Positions 9,888 to 20,331 of a stretch of DNA of 64,000 nucleotides are shown one piece after another. Below the pieces are notes generated by a model. That model did not search any database. It was not told the DNA's origin and was given only the letters and a program-made list of their open reading frames with translations. The stretch comes from Favolaschia claudopus (taxonomy: Eukaryota; Basidiomycota; Agaricomycetes; Agaricales; Mycenaceae): NCBI GenBank assembly GCA_037176885.1, contig JAWWNJ010000061.1, positions 930,001 to 994,000 of the forward strand. Direction: 5' to 3'. The number at the start of each line of letters is the position of its first letter. The stretch's first letter is position 1. The position numbers and the translations under genes were made by a program.

Positions 9888-11271
9888 ATGGAAAGACAAC
9901 TGACCGAGTTGCAGACACAACTCGATCTCATGGATCTGACCCCCTGTGACTGTTGTATCCTTACTCTGCCCCCCGAAATTACGTCTGAAATCTTCGGCCA
10001 TTGCCCACCTACCCAGAGGGTCGGGGACGTGGTCAATGTGTACGAGGCCCCGCTCCTTCTTACTCAAGTCTGCGGGGCATGGCGGCAGATTGCTATTTCT
10101 ACGCCAGCACTTTGGACAACTTTCGACATTACGCTCAAACATCCCGGCGACCTTCCCAAGTTAGGACACATCGCCCAAACCTGGTTTGAGCGCGCGAAAA
10201 ACCTCCCCCTGGTGTTGAGCATCAGGGGACCGCTGAAGGAGAATAAGACCCTCGGAAGGTTCATAAAAACGTTTTGCAATCATTCTGGCCAGATGCGCTC
10301 TCTGGAACTCTACACTGGAGGAGAGGATCTGGAAATCATACAGCTGAATATCCCTGGTGTTCTCGACATGACATTACTCCATAAACTATATCTCTGCCTC
10401 ACCGATGACTGGGATCGAGAGTGCAGACAGAGAATCAAGATCTTCGAGACTGCCCCGAACCTGCAAGAGGTGCTGGTCAGCGATACTCTTCCGTCTTTTC
10501 TTCCGCTTCCGTGGAGCAGTTTACCACGGTAAGGGCAGAAATGGTCTTTGTAATGACCTGTATGAAATTGATGCGCCTTACCCCCAACTTGGTGAAATGC
10601 TCTTTGTCTCCATTCTTGGCAATTGGGGATGCCATGCCATTGATGCAGCTAGACGCGAGCGGCTGTATTCCCCCCAACTGTAGCATCTCACTTTGTTCAG
10701 CACCATGACTACCGACACTGTCCTTGATTTAGTCACTCTACCCGTTCTCCAAACACCGGAAATTCGTCGAGCAGACATATTGGACCCCGAAAAATTTCGA
10801 CTGCTTTTTGGAGCGCTCCTCGCCGCCGCTCCAGAAGCTTGCTATCTCTGTGCTGTTATAGTGCTCACGGGACATCCCTCATTCTCTCCGTCGTTCACCA
10901 CCCTTCCCCTCGTCGAATTAGAGCTCTGGATACCGACTGGAGATTTTGCCGTCCATTTCTTCTCCTTTCTTGAGGGAGGGGTCAATTTCTTGCCGCAGCT
11001 TCGGTCATTATCCTTTATGCACTCTCCCCTCATTGTGCAAAACGTGGGCAGAACAGATCTATTTACTCTTCTGCAGCTTGCGGCGCAGCCTATCACTCGA
11101 CGATGGGAGACCATTCCGGGGTGCACAAAGCTACGGGCTTTCCACGTTATCGAGGAAGAAACTGACGACTCCTCGCGATATTCTGAGGAGGACATGATAC
11201 CATTCAAACGGCTCTGTGCGCGAGGCATGGGTGTTTACGTTGGGTCAAAGCGGCCGATCGCAGTAGATTGA
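9888..11271 (+). CDS. F-box protein, family 1 copy B (intact only if a 172 nt segment is spliced out; otherwise a pseudogene)
   Basis: Paralogue of the gene at 5417-6886, in opposite orientation. The first frame (9888-10532) has the F-box (TLPPEITSEIFGHC, then QVCGAWRQIAISTPALW) and stops at TAA 10530. The second frame (in use by 10701, to 11271) matches the C-terminal third of copy A and ends MGVYVGSKRPIAVD. Between them, alignment with copy A shows a one-base loss near 10512, a second frame change, and TAG at 10681 where copy A has CAG. However, a GTAAGG donor at 10529 and a TTGTTCAG acceptor ending at 10700 are in compatible phase, and splicing 10529-10700 gives an uninterrupted 403-residue protein. 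The N-terminal coiled coil of copy A is shortened here. Either the gene is dead or the damaged segment has become an intron. Confidence 0.6.
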
Positions 11272-11496
11272 TTTCTGTATGATTGTTTTTGATTTGTTTG
11301 AATTTCTTGCGAGCTACCCCGTCGATGAACGCAAACTGGGCACCTTCATTTGTACTATGTTGCCAAATGGAATTCATTTGCAGTCAAAGTGAAGAATAAG
11401 GGAGAGATAGATGGATACAAAGCCTGTTCGGCATACACAACCTGAAGAAGCGCAGATATTTCTAGATACACTGACTGTTTTTGTCGGCGCGGCACA

Positions 11497-12080
11497 TCAA
11501 TCCGGATGGGCCTTGCGTTTACCGCGACTTGTAGACGAACTCGGTTCGACAGCAGTAGATCCAGATGCCGGTGCTGGCGGGGATTCGAACTGAGCCGTAA
11601 CACCTTCCTCGTCGTCTTTGAATGGCGTAAATTCGACGGGGAGGAGATCACCTAAGCCACTCGTCAACCCCTGTGGTAGAATACAAAAAAGAAACGCATA
11701 CGCACCCGACTCTGCATCCCGGAACCTCAGAAACAAAGCCTCCCAATTCGCCACTCCCGCATCACGCACACTCTGCTTTGTGTCCTCGAGCAACACAAAC
11801 TCGCCCGTCAGTTTCCCCCGATCTTTCCGTACACCTTTACATAGCTCGAAATCGGTTATTGACGAAGGTACAGGAACATCCGGTTCAAGATTTGACGTGA
11901 GTGCGGCAAGAACTTGGGATTTCAAGGCCGAAACGGAGGTGGTGGGCTGGATTGTGAGGAGGATTGTGAGTTTATGGGATTTAATGAGAAGTTGATAGAT
12001 TTTTGGTTGAGTTCGGGGTGGCTGGATATGAGTTAGACGACGGTTCGACGCGTGGATAGGTGGAAACAAGGGCAGACCAT
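11497..12080 (-). CDS. ubiquitin-like-fold protein of unknown function
   Basis: The best structure is three exons: 12080-12078 (the ATG alone), 12021-11706 and 11651-11497, giving 157 residues. The first intron (12077-12022) starts directly after the start codon and has a CTAAC branch site. Without it the open frame has no ATG. The protein has a short lysine-rich beta-strand start (KIYQLLIKSHKLTILL), a helix-like SVSALKSQVLAAL block, FELC and a WEALFLRFRD segment, then an acidic Ser/Pro tail ending in a basic GKRKAHPD. The strand-strand-helix order suggests a ubiquitin-like fold, and I believe similar proteins are widespread in agaricomycetes without an assigned function. It shares a 114 bp divergent promoter with the phosphatase gene. 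Confidence 0.65.
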
Positions 12081-12194
12081 CGTGGAACTTGCAAGACGCG
12101 TTCAAGTTGGACACAGCCACAAGCTCGAGCTAAACTGGAATCCAAATTAGGCCTGCCACCTCGTACCCTTGCTTCCTACTACCGTGCCGAGACC
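12081..12194. promoter_or_regulatory. 114 bp bidirectional promoter
   Basis: The start codons of the ubiquitin-like gene (12080, minus) and the phosphatase (12195, plus) face away from each other with only 114 bp between. Any promoter elements must be shared or overlapping. No clear TATA box was seen. Confidence 0.55.
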
Positions 12195-14525
12195 ATGGCC
12201 ACCGTCGAGCGTGGCTCTGGGGAATACAAACCTTACAACGACCAGGAAAGCGAGTCTCTGCTGCCGTCTAGCAAGTCAAAGGTTGAGCGCTATGGACCTC
12301 ATTCGTGCTACTCGAAGTCCCAATTCGGCGTGAATCATCTAACCATTGCTTTCGTCGCAGGCACTCTTGCTTGTTTCCTTGCTCAGTATGCTATCTGTGG
12401 TTCTAGCTGCTTTACATACCGCCGAGAGGAGTCGGAAACGCACGCATTGAAACCCGCTGTCGAAGTGCTGGCCTCACCCTGGGCCGGATCTACCGAGAGA
12501 CACAACTTTCCTCCTGCATCTCCGACGAATGCTTTCCCTTCTCTGTTCCCAACCAATGTCGGCTATGCAGGCAAGACACCCACTGGTGCTGAAGCCGCTG
12601 TTATCGCCACCGCACCTTCATACCCCATGCATACGGGTGCAGCACAACTTGTTTCGCCTCAGAAATTCGACATGTTCAGAAAGTGGGGCAATTTGTCGCC
12701 GTGGTATAGCGTGCCGCGGACGGCGTTTGGGTTGGATTCAGGTCCGGAGACGCCAAAGACATGTAGAGTGACGGGGATGCATTTGTTGCATCGGCATGGG
12801 GCGAGGTATCCGACTGCGTATGGTGCGATACATCTCGTCTGCTCATCGGCTTTCACTGATTCACTCTGCAGCCTCGTACGGCGGCCCTGCCAATTTTTCC
12901 AGCCGCCTTCACGCTGTGGCAGACAAATGGACAGCGAATGGGGATCTGGAATTCATGAATGAGTGGTGCGACGCTCTCTCTGCCCCGTGTTTCAACTCTT
13001 GACGAGTTTTCAGGACGTACAAGCTCGGGGAGGAAGGTTGGCGCTTTTCATCTTGTTGTAATTCTCAATCTCAAATGACTAGTTCTGACGCCATTTGGAC
13101 GACAACAACTCTGTTAGTAGTCCCTCCGTTTCTCGAATCTTTCTGACATTCACGTAGTCGACCTGGGAATATCTATGCGGCTCAAGTACGGCTTCCTCCT
13201 CAAGAACTTTTCCGAATCCAACACGATCCCCGTGTTCCGCACCGAGTCGCAGTATGTCTATATCTTGCGCCGTCGATTCGTTTCTAACTTGACGCAGGGA
13301 CCGCATGCTTGCCTCCGCGATGAACTTTGCCATCGGGTTCTTCGGGTATCCGTTCGAAGGGCAGTACCAGCAGAGTATCACCATCGAGGCAGGCGGGGTG
13401 CGTAGCTTCTCTCACCTTTCTTCTCTCGCTCATTTTCGGCGAGCGCAGTTCAATAACACCCTCGCGCCGTACAAAACGTGTCCCAACTCGAACGACAGGC
13501 GCAAGGCTGACCGTGGGCGAGCGTATGTCGAGAAATGGGCGGGTGTGTACTTGAAGGGCGCTGTGAAGCGGTTGCAGCCGCAGATTGAGGGGTATGAGCT
13601 GAGCGTGGAGGATGTGTATGTGTTGCAGCAGTTGTGTGCATATGAGGTGCGTGATGTCTTGTTTTCCTTCATTGCAAAAGTTGATTGGTTACATAGACCG
13701 TCGCACTTGGGTACTCTAAGTTTTGCGAGCTCTTCACGGAGGAGGAGTGGAATGGGTTTGACTATTCGCTGGATTTGTTCTTCTGGTTTTTATCGATTCT
13801 TCTAGTCATTTCATTCATAAGCTCACGAGGAACATAGGTACAATTCGGGCTTTGGATTCTCCCTCGCCCGAGCACTGGGAATCGGATACGTCCAAGAGAT
13901 GGTCGCGCGGCTCACCCATACGCCTATTCAGACGCATAATTCGAGCACGAATGCGACGTTGGATGATAATCCAGTGACCTTCCCCCTCGGTCAGAGCTTG
14001 TATGTCGATGCGACGCATGAGGTTGTTGTGTTACACGGTGACGATTTTTGAATAATTCCGAGGTTGTCGTGACTGATGAGGTTCTTGCGCTCACAGTTCT
14101 GGCGGCACTGAATTTATCAACGCTCGCGGCGCAGGGACCCCTTCCTGCGGACCATATACCTCAGAATCGGACGTTTAGGGTGTCGGAGCTGGCGCCGTTT
14201 GCTACGAATGTACAGTTCCAGCGTGAGTGCTCCGTCCCTCCTCCCTGTCATCCCAACGACGCTCAATCATTGTGTCTCTCTAGTCCTCGAATGCACGTCC
14301 CTCCCCGGCCCACAAATTCGCATCATTGTAAACGATGGCGTCGTGCCGCTGACGGGCATTGAGGGGTGTGGGCCGCAGAAGGACGGGATGTGCGCTGTTG
14401 ATACGTTCGTGGAGGGACAGAAGAAGATTATTGGGGCGACTGATTGGGAGTGGGCGTGTCACGGGGATTGGGATATCCCGGAAGGATGGCAGACGACGAC
14501 TGGGGAGCCGCCTGCGAGGAAGTAG
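12195..14525 (+). CDS. membrane-anchored histidine acid phosphatase (phytase-like)
   Basis: Eleven exons join in frame to 607 residues: 12195-12822, 12872-12965, 13014-13036, 13083-13112, 13158-13251, 13298-13397, 13449-13646, 13697-13785, 13838-14037, 14097-14222, 14284-14525. The N-terminal cytosolic part is followed by one hydrophobic segment (around residues 45-65, ending in a Cys-rich AICGSSC), so this is a type II membrane protein rather than a secreted phytase. The catalytic RHGARYP motif is at residues 200-206. The second active-site motif, HD in most family members, reads HE at 479-480 in YVDATHE. Conserved Cys, FFW and GFGFS blocks between them match branch 2 histidine phosphatases. 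It would hydrolyse phosphate monoesters outside the cytosol. Substrate, phytate or other, cannot be told. Confidence 0.9.
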
Positions 14526-14709
14526 CTGAGTTGAGGGCGTGTCGCTCTTGTATATTCGTAGATGGATACTTGATAGATGCAATCCACGAATTCATTGGAT
14601 GAATTCCAGCTTGAATTTCGGTGTGTTTTTCAGGCGCGCCGATCGCGTCCAATCCTAACATCGCCAACGCCACCACTTCCGCTTTGGAACACCTCGACCG
14701 CTCATTCTA

Positions 14710-15429
14710 ATGAGCTCAACAACGAAGCAGCCGGAGGCTTCGGCGCCGCCTCAAGAGCTTCCAAAGGTTGCAGAGTTGGGAACGACGAGCGCGCCGCTGA
14801 AGAGCGCCGCCTTCTTTATTGGCTCGCATTGCAAGGAATACAATGGTAGTATCAAGTTCTACTTCGGCTGTCGGCCAAGGCATACGCACGACCGCTGACC
14901 ATGCAAACCGACAAACGTAGAGGATTTCATGCTCTGCAAAGCAGAGAACCGTGACCCCGGCCATTGCCTGAAGGAGGGCCGCCGGGTGACGCGGTGTGCA
15001 ACAGAGTTGTGCGTATTTCGTCTGGGACGGCGGTATGCTGCGTGTGCTCATCTATGGGGCTGCATTCGGATAGGATAACGAAGATGCGGGAAAATTGCTT
15101 GGCTCAGTTTGAGGCGCATTGGGGGTGTCTTGAGCAGAATAATCAGGTGGGTAATTTTGTTAGGTGGATTCATTTGGGGGAACAGCGCATTCATTTTCGT
15201 TCTCGTTTGTTCATCAGCAATACTATCGCTGCCGCGCGGAAGAGCGTCCGCTCAACTCTTGTGTATTCGAAAAGCTCGTGCGTTGTGTTCCAAGCCTTGC
15301 GCTCTTTCCGGATATTTAATGTGTCGGCATTATCTGCAGGGCCTCACGAAGGTTATCCCTGGAACGCCGCAAGGCCAGAAGCAGATAAACGAGATTGGGA
15401 GCCCGGTGCTTGCACGACAGCAAAAGTGA
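14710..15429 (+). CDS. NDUFA8: NADH dehydrogenase (complex I) subunit NDUFA8 / 19-20 kDa CHCH subunit
   Basis: Five exons, 14710-14845, 14921-15008, 15074-15146, 15218-15277 and 15340-15429, give 148 residues. The protein has the two CHCH units of this subunit: Cys in GSHCKEY, FMLCKAENRDPGHC, RVTRCATEL, then RENCLAQFEAHWGCLEQNNQ, YYRCRAEERPLNSCVF. A C-terminal LTKVIPGTPQGQ block is typical of fungal orthologues. The subunit sits on the intermembrane-space side of complex I and is imported through the MIA40 disulfide relay, consistent with the CX9C spacing. Length is normal. It lies 184 bp downstream of the phosphatase on the same strand. Confidence 0.92.
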
Positions 15430-16015
15430 TTGTTGTGACCACGGTAGATGCGCTTTGTACAAACTAACTCGAAATTGGATAATCGGAGAACGTTCCTTCC
15501 GTGTCCCGTCCTGTCGCGCAAAACTCAAGCGTAGGGGTCGTTCGTTCTCGCCCTCGGTTAGACAAAGAGAGCCCAAGTATCCAGCCGGATAACCCGCTTC
15601 CCGCTGCCTGACCGACCTAGCTCTGGCTTCTGGAATGGCAAACGGACTCTGTTTTCGATGACCCCGCATGCGTAAAGGAGAAAGCGAGAATATCGACAAG
15701 TTCGTTCGATGGCAAAACAGGTCTTGGTTTGAGTCCAGATTGCCGGCCAGATGATGAATCACGGTGCAATTGCATGTACGGGCTTGAGCAGTGGCTCGTA
15801 GACGCATTCCTTCCCAAACTTGTCCCAGACACAAAGAAGATCGTCGGGGTCCGGAGGGCACAGATCTACTATCCCTAGAATCAACGAACGATAGGTGGCG
15901 ACGGGCGGCGAAACGGCAGTACCACGTCAGTTACCATCACGCACATTGTAGATTCTGATTTTTCTGAGGAAAAACTAGCTTGACATCGTACATGCATTAT
16001 GAACGGACTTGCGAT
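15430..16015. other. intergenic, no gene recognised
   Basis: A 181-codon open frame on the minus strand (15861-15316) runs into the NDUFA8 exon and has no recognisable motif or splice extension, so I treat it as chance. Nothing else is visible. Confidence 0.5.
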
Positions 16016-17045
16016 CTACACCCCCTTGAGATGAATCGTCAAACATGGTAGAAGAATGACAAGAGGTGCACTCACCGTTGAAATATGTGCATCGAGCCAT
16101 TGCGGTTTCTCCTCTATGCCCAATGCCTGGGCAAATCGCTCGAGCCTCGAAATAGTAGGGACCTCGGGTATACAAATCACGCCATGTTTTGTATTGGAAA
16201 ACCAAAGAATATCGTCGTGGAGGCCATGATAGTATGCAATCACGAAATCATTTCTAAGTCCGTGACTTTCTGCGAGACGATAGAGCGCGGTGCGGTCGAG
16301 TTTGCGACGCAATGCAGAGAGTTGGTGGGCGGGAGGGCGAGCCTTGCAATATGCTTCGATGAGCTCCTCTGGGATAGTAAGACCATAGAGACATTCATTC
16401 CCGGTCTTGAGAAGATGCTCGGGAATGGGAGGGACTGGCTCTTCTAATAGGTCTTGCTCTCTGTCCACGAAGGCTGGGGTAGACTGTGGCTCAGAAGGGA
16501 CCTGACCTCGTTTCGTAGAATGCAGGTGAGTATTTAACACCCCCTTGAAACGAATCGTTAGAATTGGTTGTGGAATGTCGAGATTCGCTCACCGTTGGAA
16601 TATGTGTATCGAGCCATCGCGGGTTTCCCTCTATACCCAATGCCTTGGCAAATCGCTCGAGCCTCGAAGCAGTAGGGACCTCTGGTATACGAATCACACC
16701 ATGTTTTGTATTGGAAAACCAAAGAAGATCGTCGCGAATGCCATAAAAGCGTGTCATCGCGAAATTGTCTCTCAGTCCGTAACTTTCTGCGAGACTATAG
16801 AGCGCGGAGCAGTCGTGTTTGAGAAGGAATGCGGAGAGTTGGTAGTCGGGAGGGCGGACCATGCAATATGCTTCGATCAGCCCCTCTGGGATAGTGAGCC
16901 CATAGACACATTCATTCCCGGTTGTGAGAAGATGCTCAGGAATGGGAGGGACTGGCTCTTCTAGAGGGTCTTGCTCTATGTTCATGAGGGCTGAAACAGA
17001 CTGTAATTCAGACGGGACGGGCTGTCGTTCCGTGGAATTAGGCAT
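16016..17045 (-). CDS. unknown protein with two tandem copies of a ~150-residue exon
   Basis: Three exons join in phase: 17045-16593 (151 codons from ATG), 16543-16076 (156 codons) and 16024-16016 (Gly-Val-stop), 309 residues in total. Exons 1 and 2 encode clearly related sequences. Shared blocks include EEPVPPIPEHLL, GNECxYGLTIPE, LIEAYC, WFSNTKHGVI, IPEVPT and SRLERFAxALGIE. Both are followed by a similar intron (GTGAGY...TTTGACGATT/CTAACGATT...CAAG), and the next exon begins GGGGTG in both places. So the duplication unit included exon plus intron. No family is recognised; the sequence is soluble, with no signal peptide or membrane segment. It is divergently arranged with the Zn2Cys6 gene, 209 bp apart. 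Confidence 0.65.
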
Positions 17046-17104
17046 GAGGGGGGAAAGGCTAAGGAGGATGAGGTGGAGGAGAAAGGGGTCTTGGGATCGT
17101 GTGA

Positions 17105-17127
17105 GTCACAGTCACGTGCTCTGTGAC
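17105..17127. promoter_or_regulatory. GTCACAG-N9-CTGTGAC inverted repeat around a CACGTG core
   Basis: Perfect 7 bp arms (17105-17111 and 17121-17127) flank a CACGTG E-box-type core (17113-17118) in the 209 bp promoter between two divergent genes. The geometry suits a dimeric regulator, such as a bHLH or bZIP protein. Related elements occur in other promoters of the window. Confidence 0.45.
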
Positions 17128-17254
17128 TTTTCGCGTTGAACTTGATGCTGACGATGTTCTCGAATGATTTTACCAAGATTTTACCCAAACTTCGTTGAAC
17201 TGGATCTTGCCTCAATCCGTTTCAGGTCGTCGCAACGGTGATAGAATACATTCA

Positions 17255-20141
17255 ATGGAAATCAGCTTGCAGAGATCTTGCGATGCGTGCCGCAGAAAGA
17301 AAAGTGAGCAAAAGGGAATGGAAATTCAAGCCGTGGGCTCACGCAAGTCAGTTAGTTCGCTGTACTGAAACCGATTCTTGTAGAAGGATAATTTGACTTA
17401 TTCTACCTCAGGCGATGGTCATATGTCCTCTGACGGCTGTTGCTCGAATTGTAAGGCCTCCAGCTTAATATGCACGTACGTAGAGCCGACTAAGAAACGT
17501 GGCCCCAAGAATGCGTGAGTTGAGGTGGAGTCAAATCCATCCCCCGGATCTGAATGTTGTTCTACAGTACCATAGAGGATTTGAGAAGAGAGATCCGCTC
17601 TCTCAAGGCCAAGCTGAAGGCCCAATCACCAACTCTTTGCGCTGTTTGCGCCAAACCACTCGAGTTTTCCGCCCCCGAACATGAGAGCACTTCTAACAGC
17701 ATATCTGAATTGGTGGACGAACCAGATCCTGCAGCGGATGACCTTAACCGCCGTTTTACTATGCTCTCGCTGCAAACAAAGTACTACGGGTCGACGAGCA
17801 GTTTCAGGCTACTCACCAACACCATTGCGGTACGAATCAACCAGGAACCTGCGACCTCTGACTTATTTGCCTTCAAGATGAAAGCAAAGCATCTGGGGAC
17901 ATCGCAACCAAGTCACTTGCGGCGTACCGTTTTCTGGGATACATTTCAGGTCTTTTTTCGCTTATTCGCATATACATACAACTCTTTTCTGACTCAGTTT
18001 TTCTTAGTGGGAGAAAGATGCATACGACCGTCGACCGCGTTACGTCTATCCCCCTGATGACTTGGTTGACTCGCTTCTTGCTCTTTACTGGGAAAACATA
18101 CACCCGATATTTCCGATCTTGCACAAATCTTCGTTTATGCGCTCTGTCTCTGATGGCTTGCATCTCACGGACATGGAGTTTGGCGGTACCTTACTCTCTT
18201 TGCTCGCCGTCGCGTCGTGGGTGAGCTTATTGGGCTCCTCTTCTGCTCAGAACTTTACCTTCCCCCAGTATTCCAGCGATCCCAGAGTCTTCGTCGTCGG
18301 CGATTCAGGTTGTTCAGCCGGCTGGGAGTTTGCCAATCAAGTGCAGAATCTTCGGCTGGCGTCCAAACGGACGATATACGAGATTTACACTTATTTCGTG
18401 CGTGCCGGGTTGAGGTATTGAATTCATACTGTAACTCACCAACCTTTCCAGCTGCTGGGTCTTTACGCGTACGGAACTTCGGAACCTAGGATGACCTGGA
18501 TGTTTATTGTGAGTGTATCGATCCCATCCCTCAACGAGAAGGATCGAACAATTATTTAGGGACTTGGTATCCGCGCCCTCCACGAGCACCGCGAGTTTCG
18601 CCGGAAGCTAAATCACCAAACGCTCGATCCCGAACATGAGAAGTGGAAGCGGGCTTTCTGGTTCGTGTATCTCGAGGCTCACATATCACCTGTATGCTGA
18701 TGCACTCCTGGCAGGACGTATCTTGCCTACGATCGAATCTTAAGTGCCATTCACGGATGGCCGATAGGTCTGGCGGTCGAAGAGTAATGCTCGCTTATCT
18801 CGCTCTTTCCTCTGCCTAACCATAGCAGGCACGATGTGGAGCCCGTTTCCGAGATCGACGATGAGTTTTGGGATCAGGTTTTCACCCAACCCGCTGGCAA
18901 ACCGTCGCAGCTCTCATACCTTACTTGCCACATTCGACTCTGCGAGGTAAAGCGGTCGTCGGTTTCGTGATTGGCCGCATTGCTAAACGCTGGATAGATC
19001 CTGAAAGGTGGAATGCGACATTTATACGGTTCTAAGCACGCAAAAGAGGTCGCTGACCGTGTTCGAGACAAGCCTGCTGTTGCAGAGCTTGATTCGTCCA
19101 TGAATGGGTTATTGGATTCCATTCCATCGCACCGTGCGTCCTAATCAATGCCCAATTGTATCCTCTTGAGCACCATGTCCAGTTCGATGGAATGCCGATA
19201 TACCGCAAGATGCGTTCTTCGACCAAGCTGCCATGCTGCATATGAGTTACAACTATGTCATGATCGTCGTGAGTGATACCCTCTCTCCTCTTCCATGTCA
19301 TCCATGCCTTTATCTAGATCCACCGACCGCACATTCAAAACGCAGCCGCCTCAGCAGCTCCGTCGCTCAGCATCTGCGCGAGAGCGGCTCGCGCTATCAT
19401 TCATACAGCAGACACCTGGTTTGAAAAGCGACAACAGCCACCCTTGCCTTGCGTACTTGTATGTCTCGTCCCTTTTCGACGGCTATTCGCTTATGCAGCG
19501 ACAGAATCTAGTCTTTGTCTCCGCAGTGATGCTTGTGCTGTGTTTATTGAGAACCACTCGTGTCGGTTACGCTGCGAACAAAGGGAAGGATTTGGAACAC
19601 ATCGAAGCAGCGTTGAAGCTTCTCAAGTACGCTGAATCCAGGTACGTGTCTGGTGTCTTCGACGTGTGTCGTCACAACGCTGAGCATCAAACATATTCAG
19701 ATATCAGAGTGCTGGACGGCTATGGGATCTACTTAGAGAACTACGTTCTCGCGGACCTACTCAGAACGACACTCCTGGATTGCAGCCCACCCCGCTCGCC
19801 AACCCCCCGTCGACCTCACTCCCCACATCATCTCACGCTTCGCATGAATACTATACCCCACCAGAAACGACATTCGAGTTTCCAAGTGGCGAATTCCAGT
19901 ACGAGGAAGCTCCAGGACCTCGTGTAGGCATGTCCGTCGAAGAGATGCTGGCAGATGCAGACCCGCTAAACGCGATGGGCAGCCTTCTTGACGCCGACTT
20001 TATGCCAATGTGGATAGAGACGATGTGGGTTCAGCTCGAGCTGCTACTTCCGTTCAACGCCTTGACTTGGCCCATTTTCCTAGGAATTTCTCGTTGCCGG
20101 ACGCTCTGGATGTTGGGGTGCAATTAGATCAATGGCCGTAG
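17255..20141 (+). CDS. Zn2Cys6 fungal-specific transcription factor
   Basis: Sixteen exons give 702 residues: 17255-17303, 17356-17361, 17412-17514, 17568-17949, 18008-18220, 18269-18397, 18452-18508, 18560-18660, 18715-18783, 18829-18946, 18998-19133, 19183-19268, 19318-19458, 19505-19641, 19701-20024, 20084-20141. The binuclear zinc cluster has Cys9, 12, 19, 29 (or 28), 32 and 39 in CX2CX6C...CX2CX6C spacing, and completing it needs a 6 nt micro-exon (17356-17361) that supplies Ile-Arg and the first base of Cys19. A short Leu/Lys heptad region follows. The fungal_trans middle homology domain runs from about 180 to 450 (YPPDDLVDSLLALYW, HPIFPILHKSSF, LHEHREFRRK, then LHMSYNYVMIVIHRPHI). The tail is Ser/Pro-rich and acidic, as in an activation domain. 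The last exon is the least certain; without its intron the stop is at 20127. Targets are unknown. Confidence 0.88.
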
Positions 20142-20331
20142 ATACTTTGACAAACGGTAATCTTCGAGTACCAGTCAAGAAGAGATTAGGCGACCGTGAC
20201 AATGGGAATCGGCGTTCATCGCATTGACAAGTCAATATTGGTTCGTTGGCGAAGTTCAAGAGCTGCAAAGCGTGACGTGACTTGTGGCATCTCCCCTTTT
20301 CCCGCCACCTGCAACGCGACTCGACGCGAAT

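Noticed and set aside
11575..11592. GGATTCGAACTGA, resembling a tRNA T-arm
   Set aside because: No acceptor stem, anticodon arm or D-arm can be formed around it, and it lies inside the coding exon of the ubiquitin-like gene.
15725..15760. GGTTTGAGTCC, resembling a tRNA T-arm
   Set aside because: The flanking sequence does not fold into a cloverleaf and no anticodon loop at the right spacing is present.
15316..15861. 181-codon minus-strand open frame
   Set aside because: It overlaps the last NDUFA8 exon on the other strand, has no motif, and its composition looks random.
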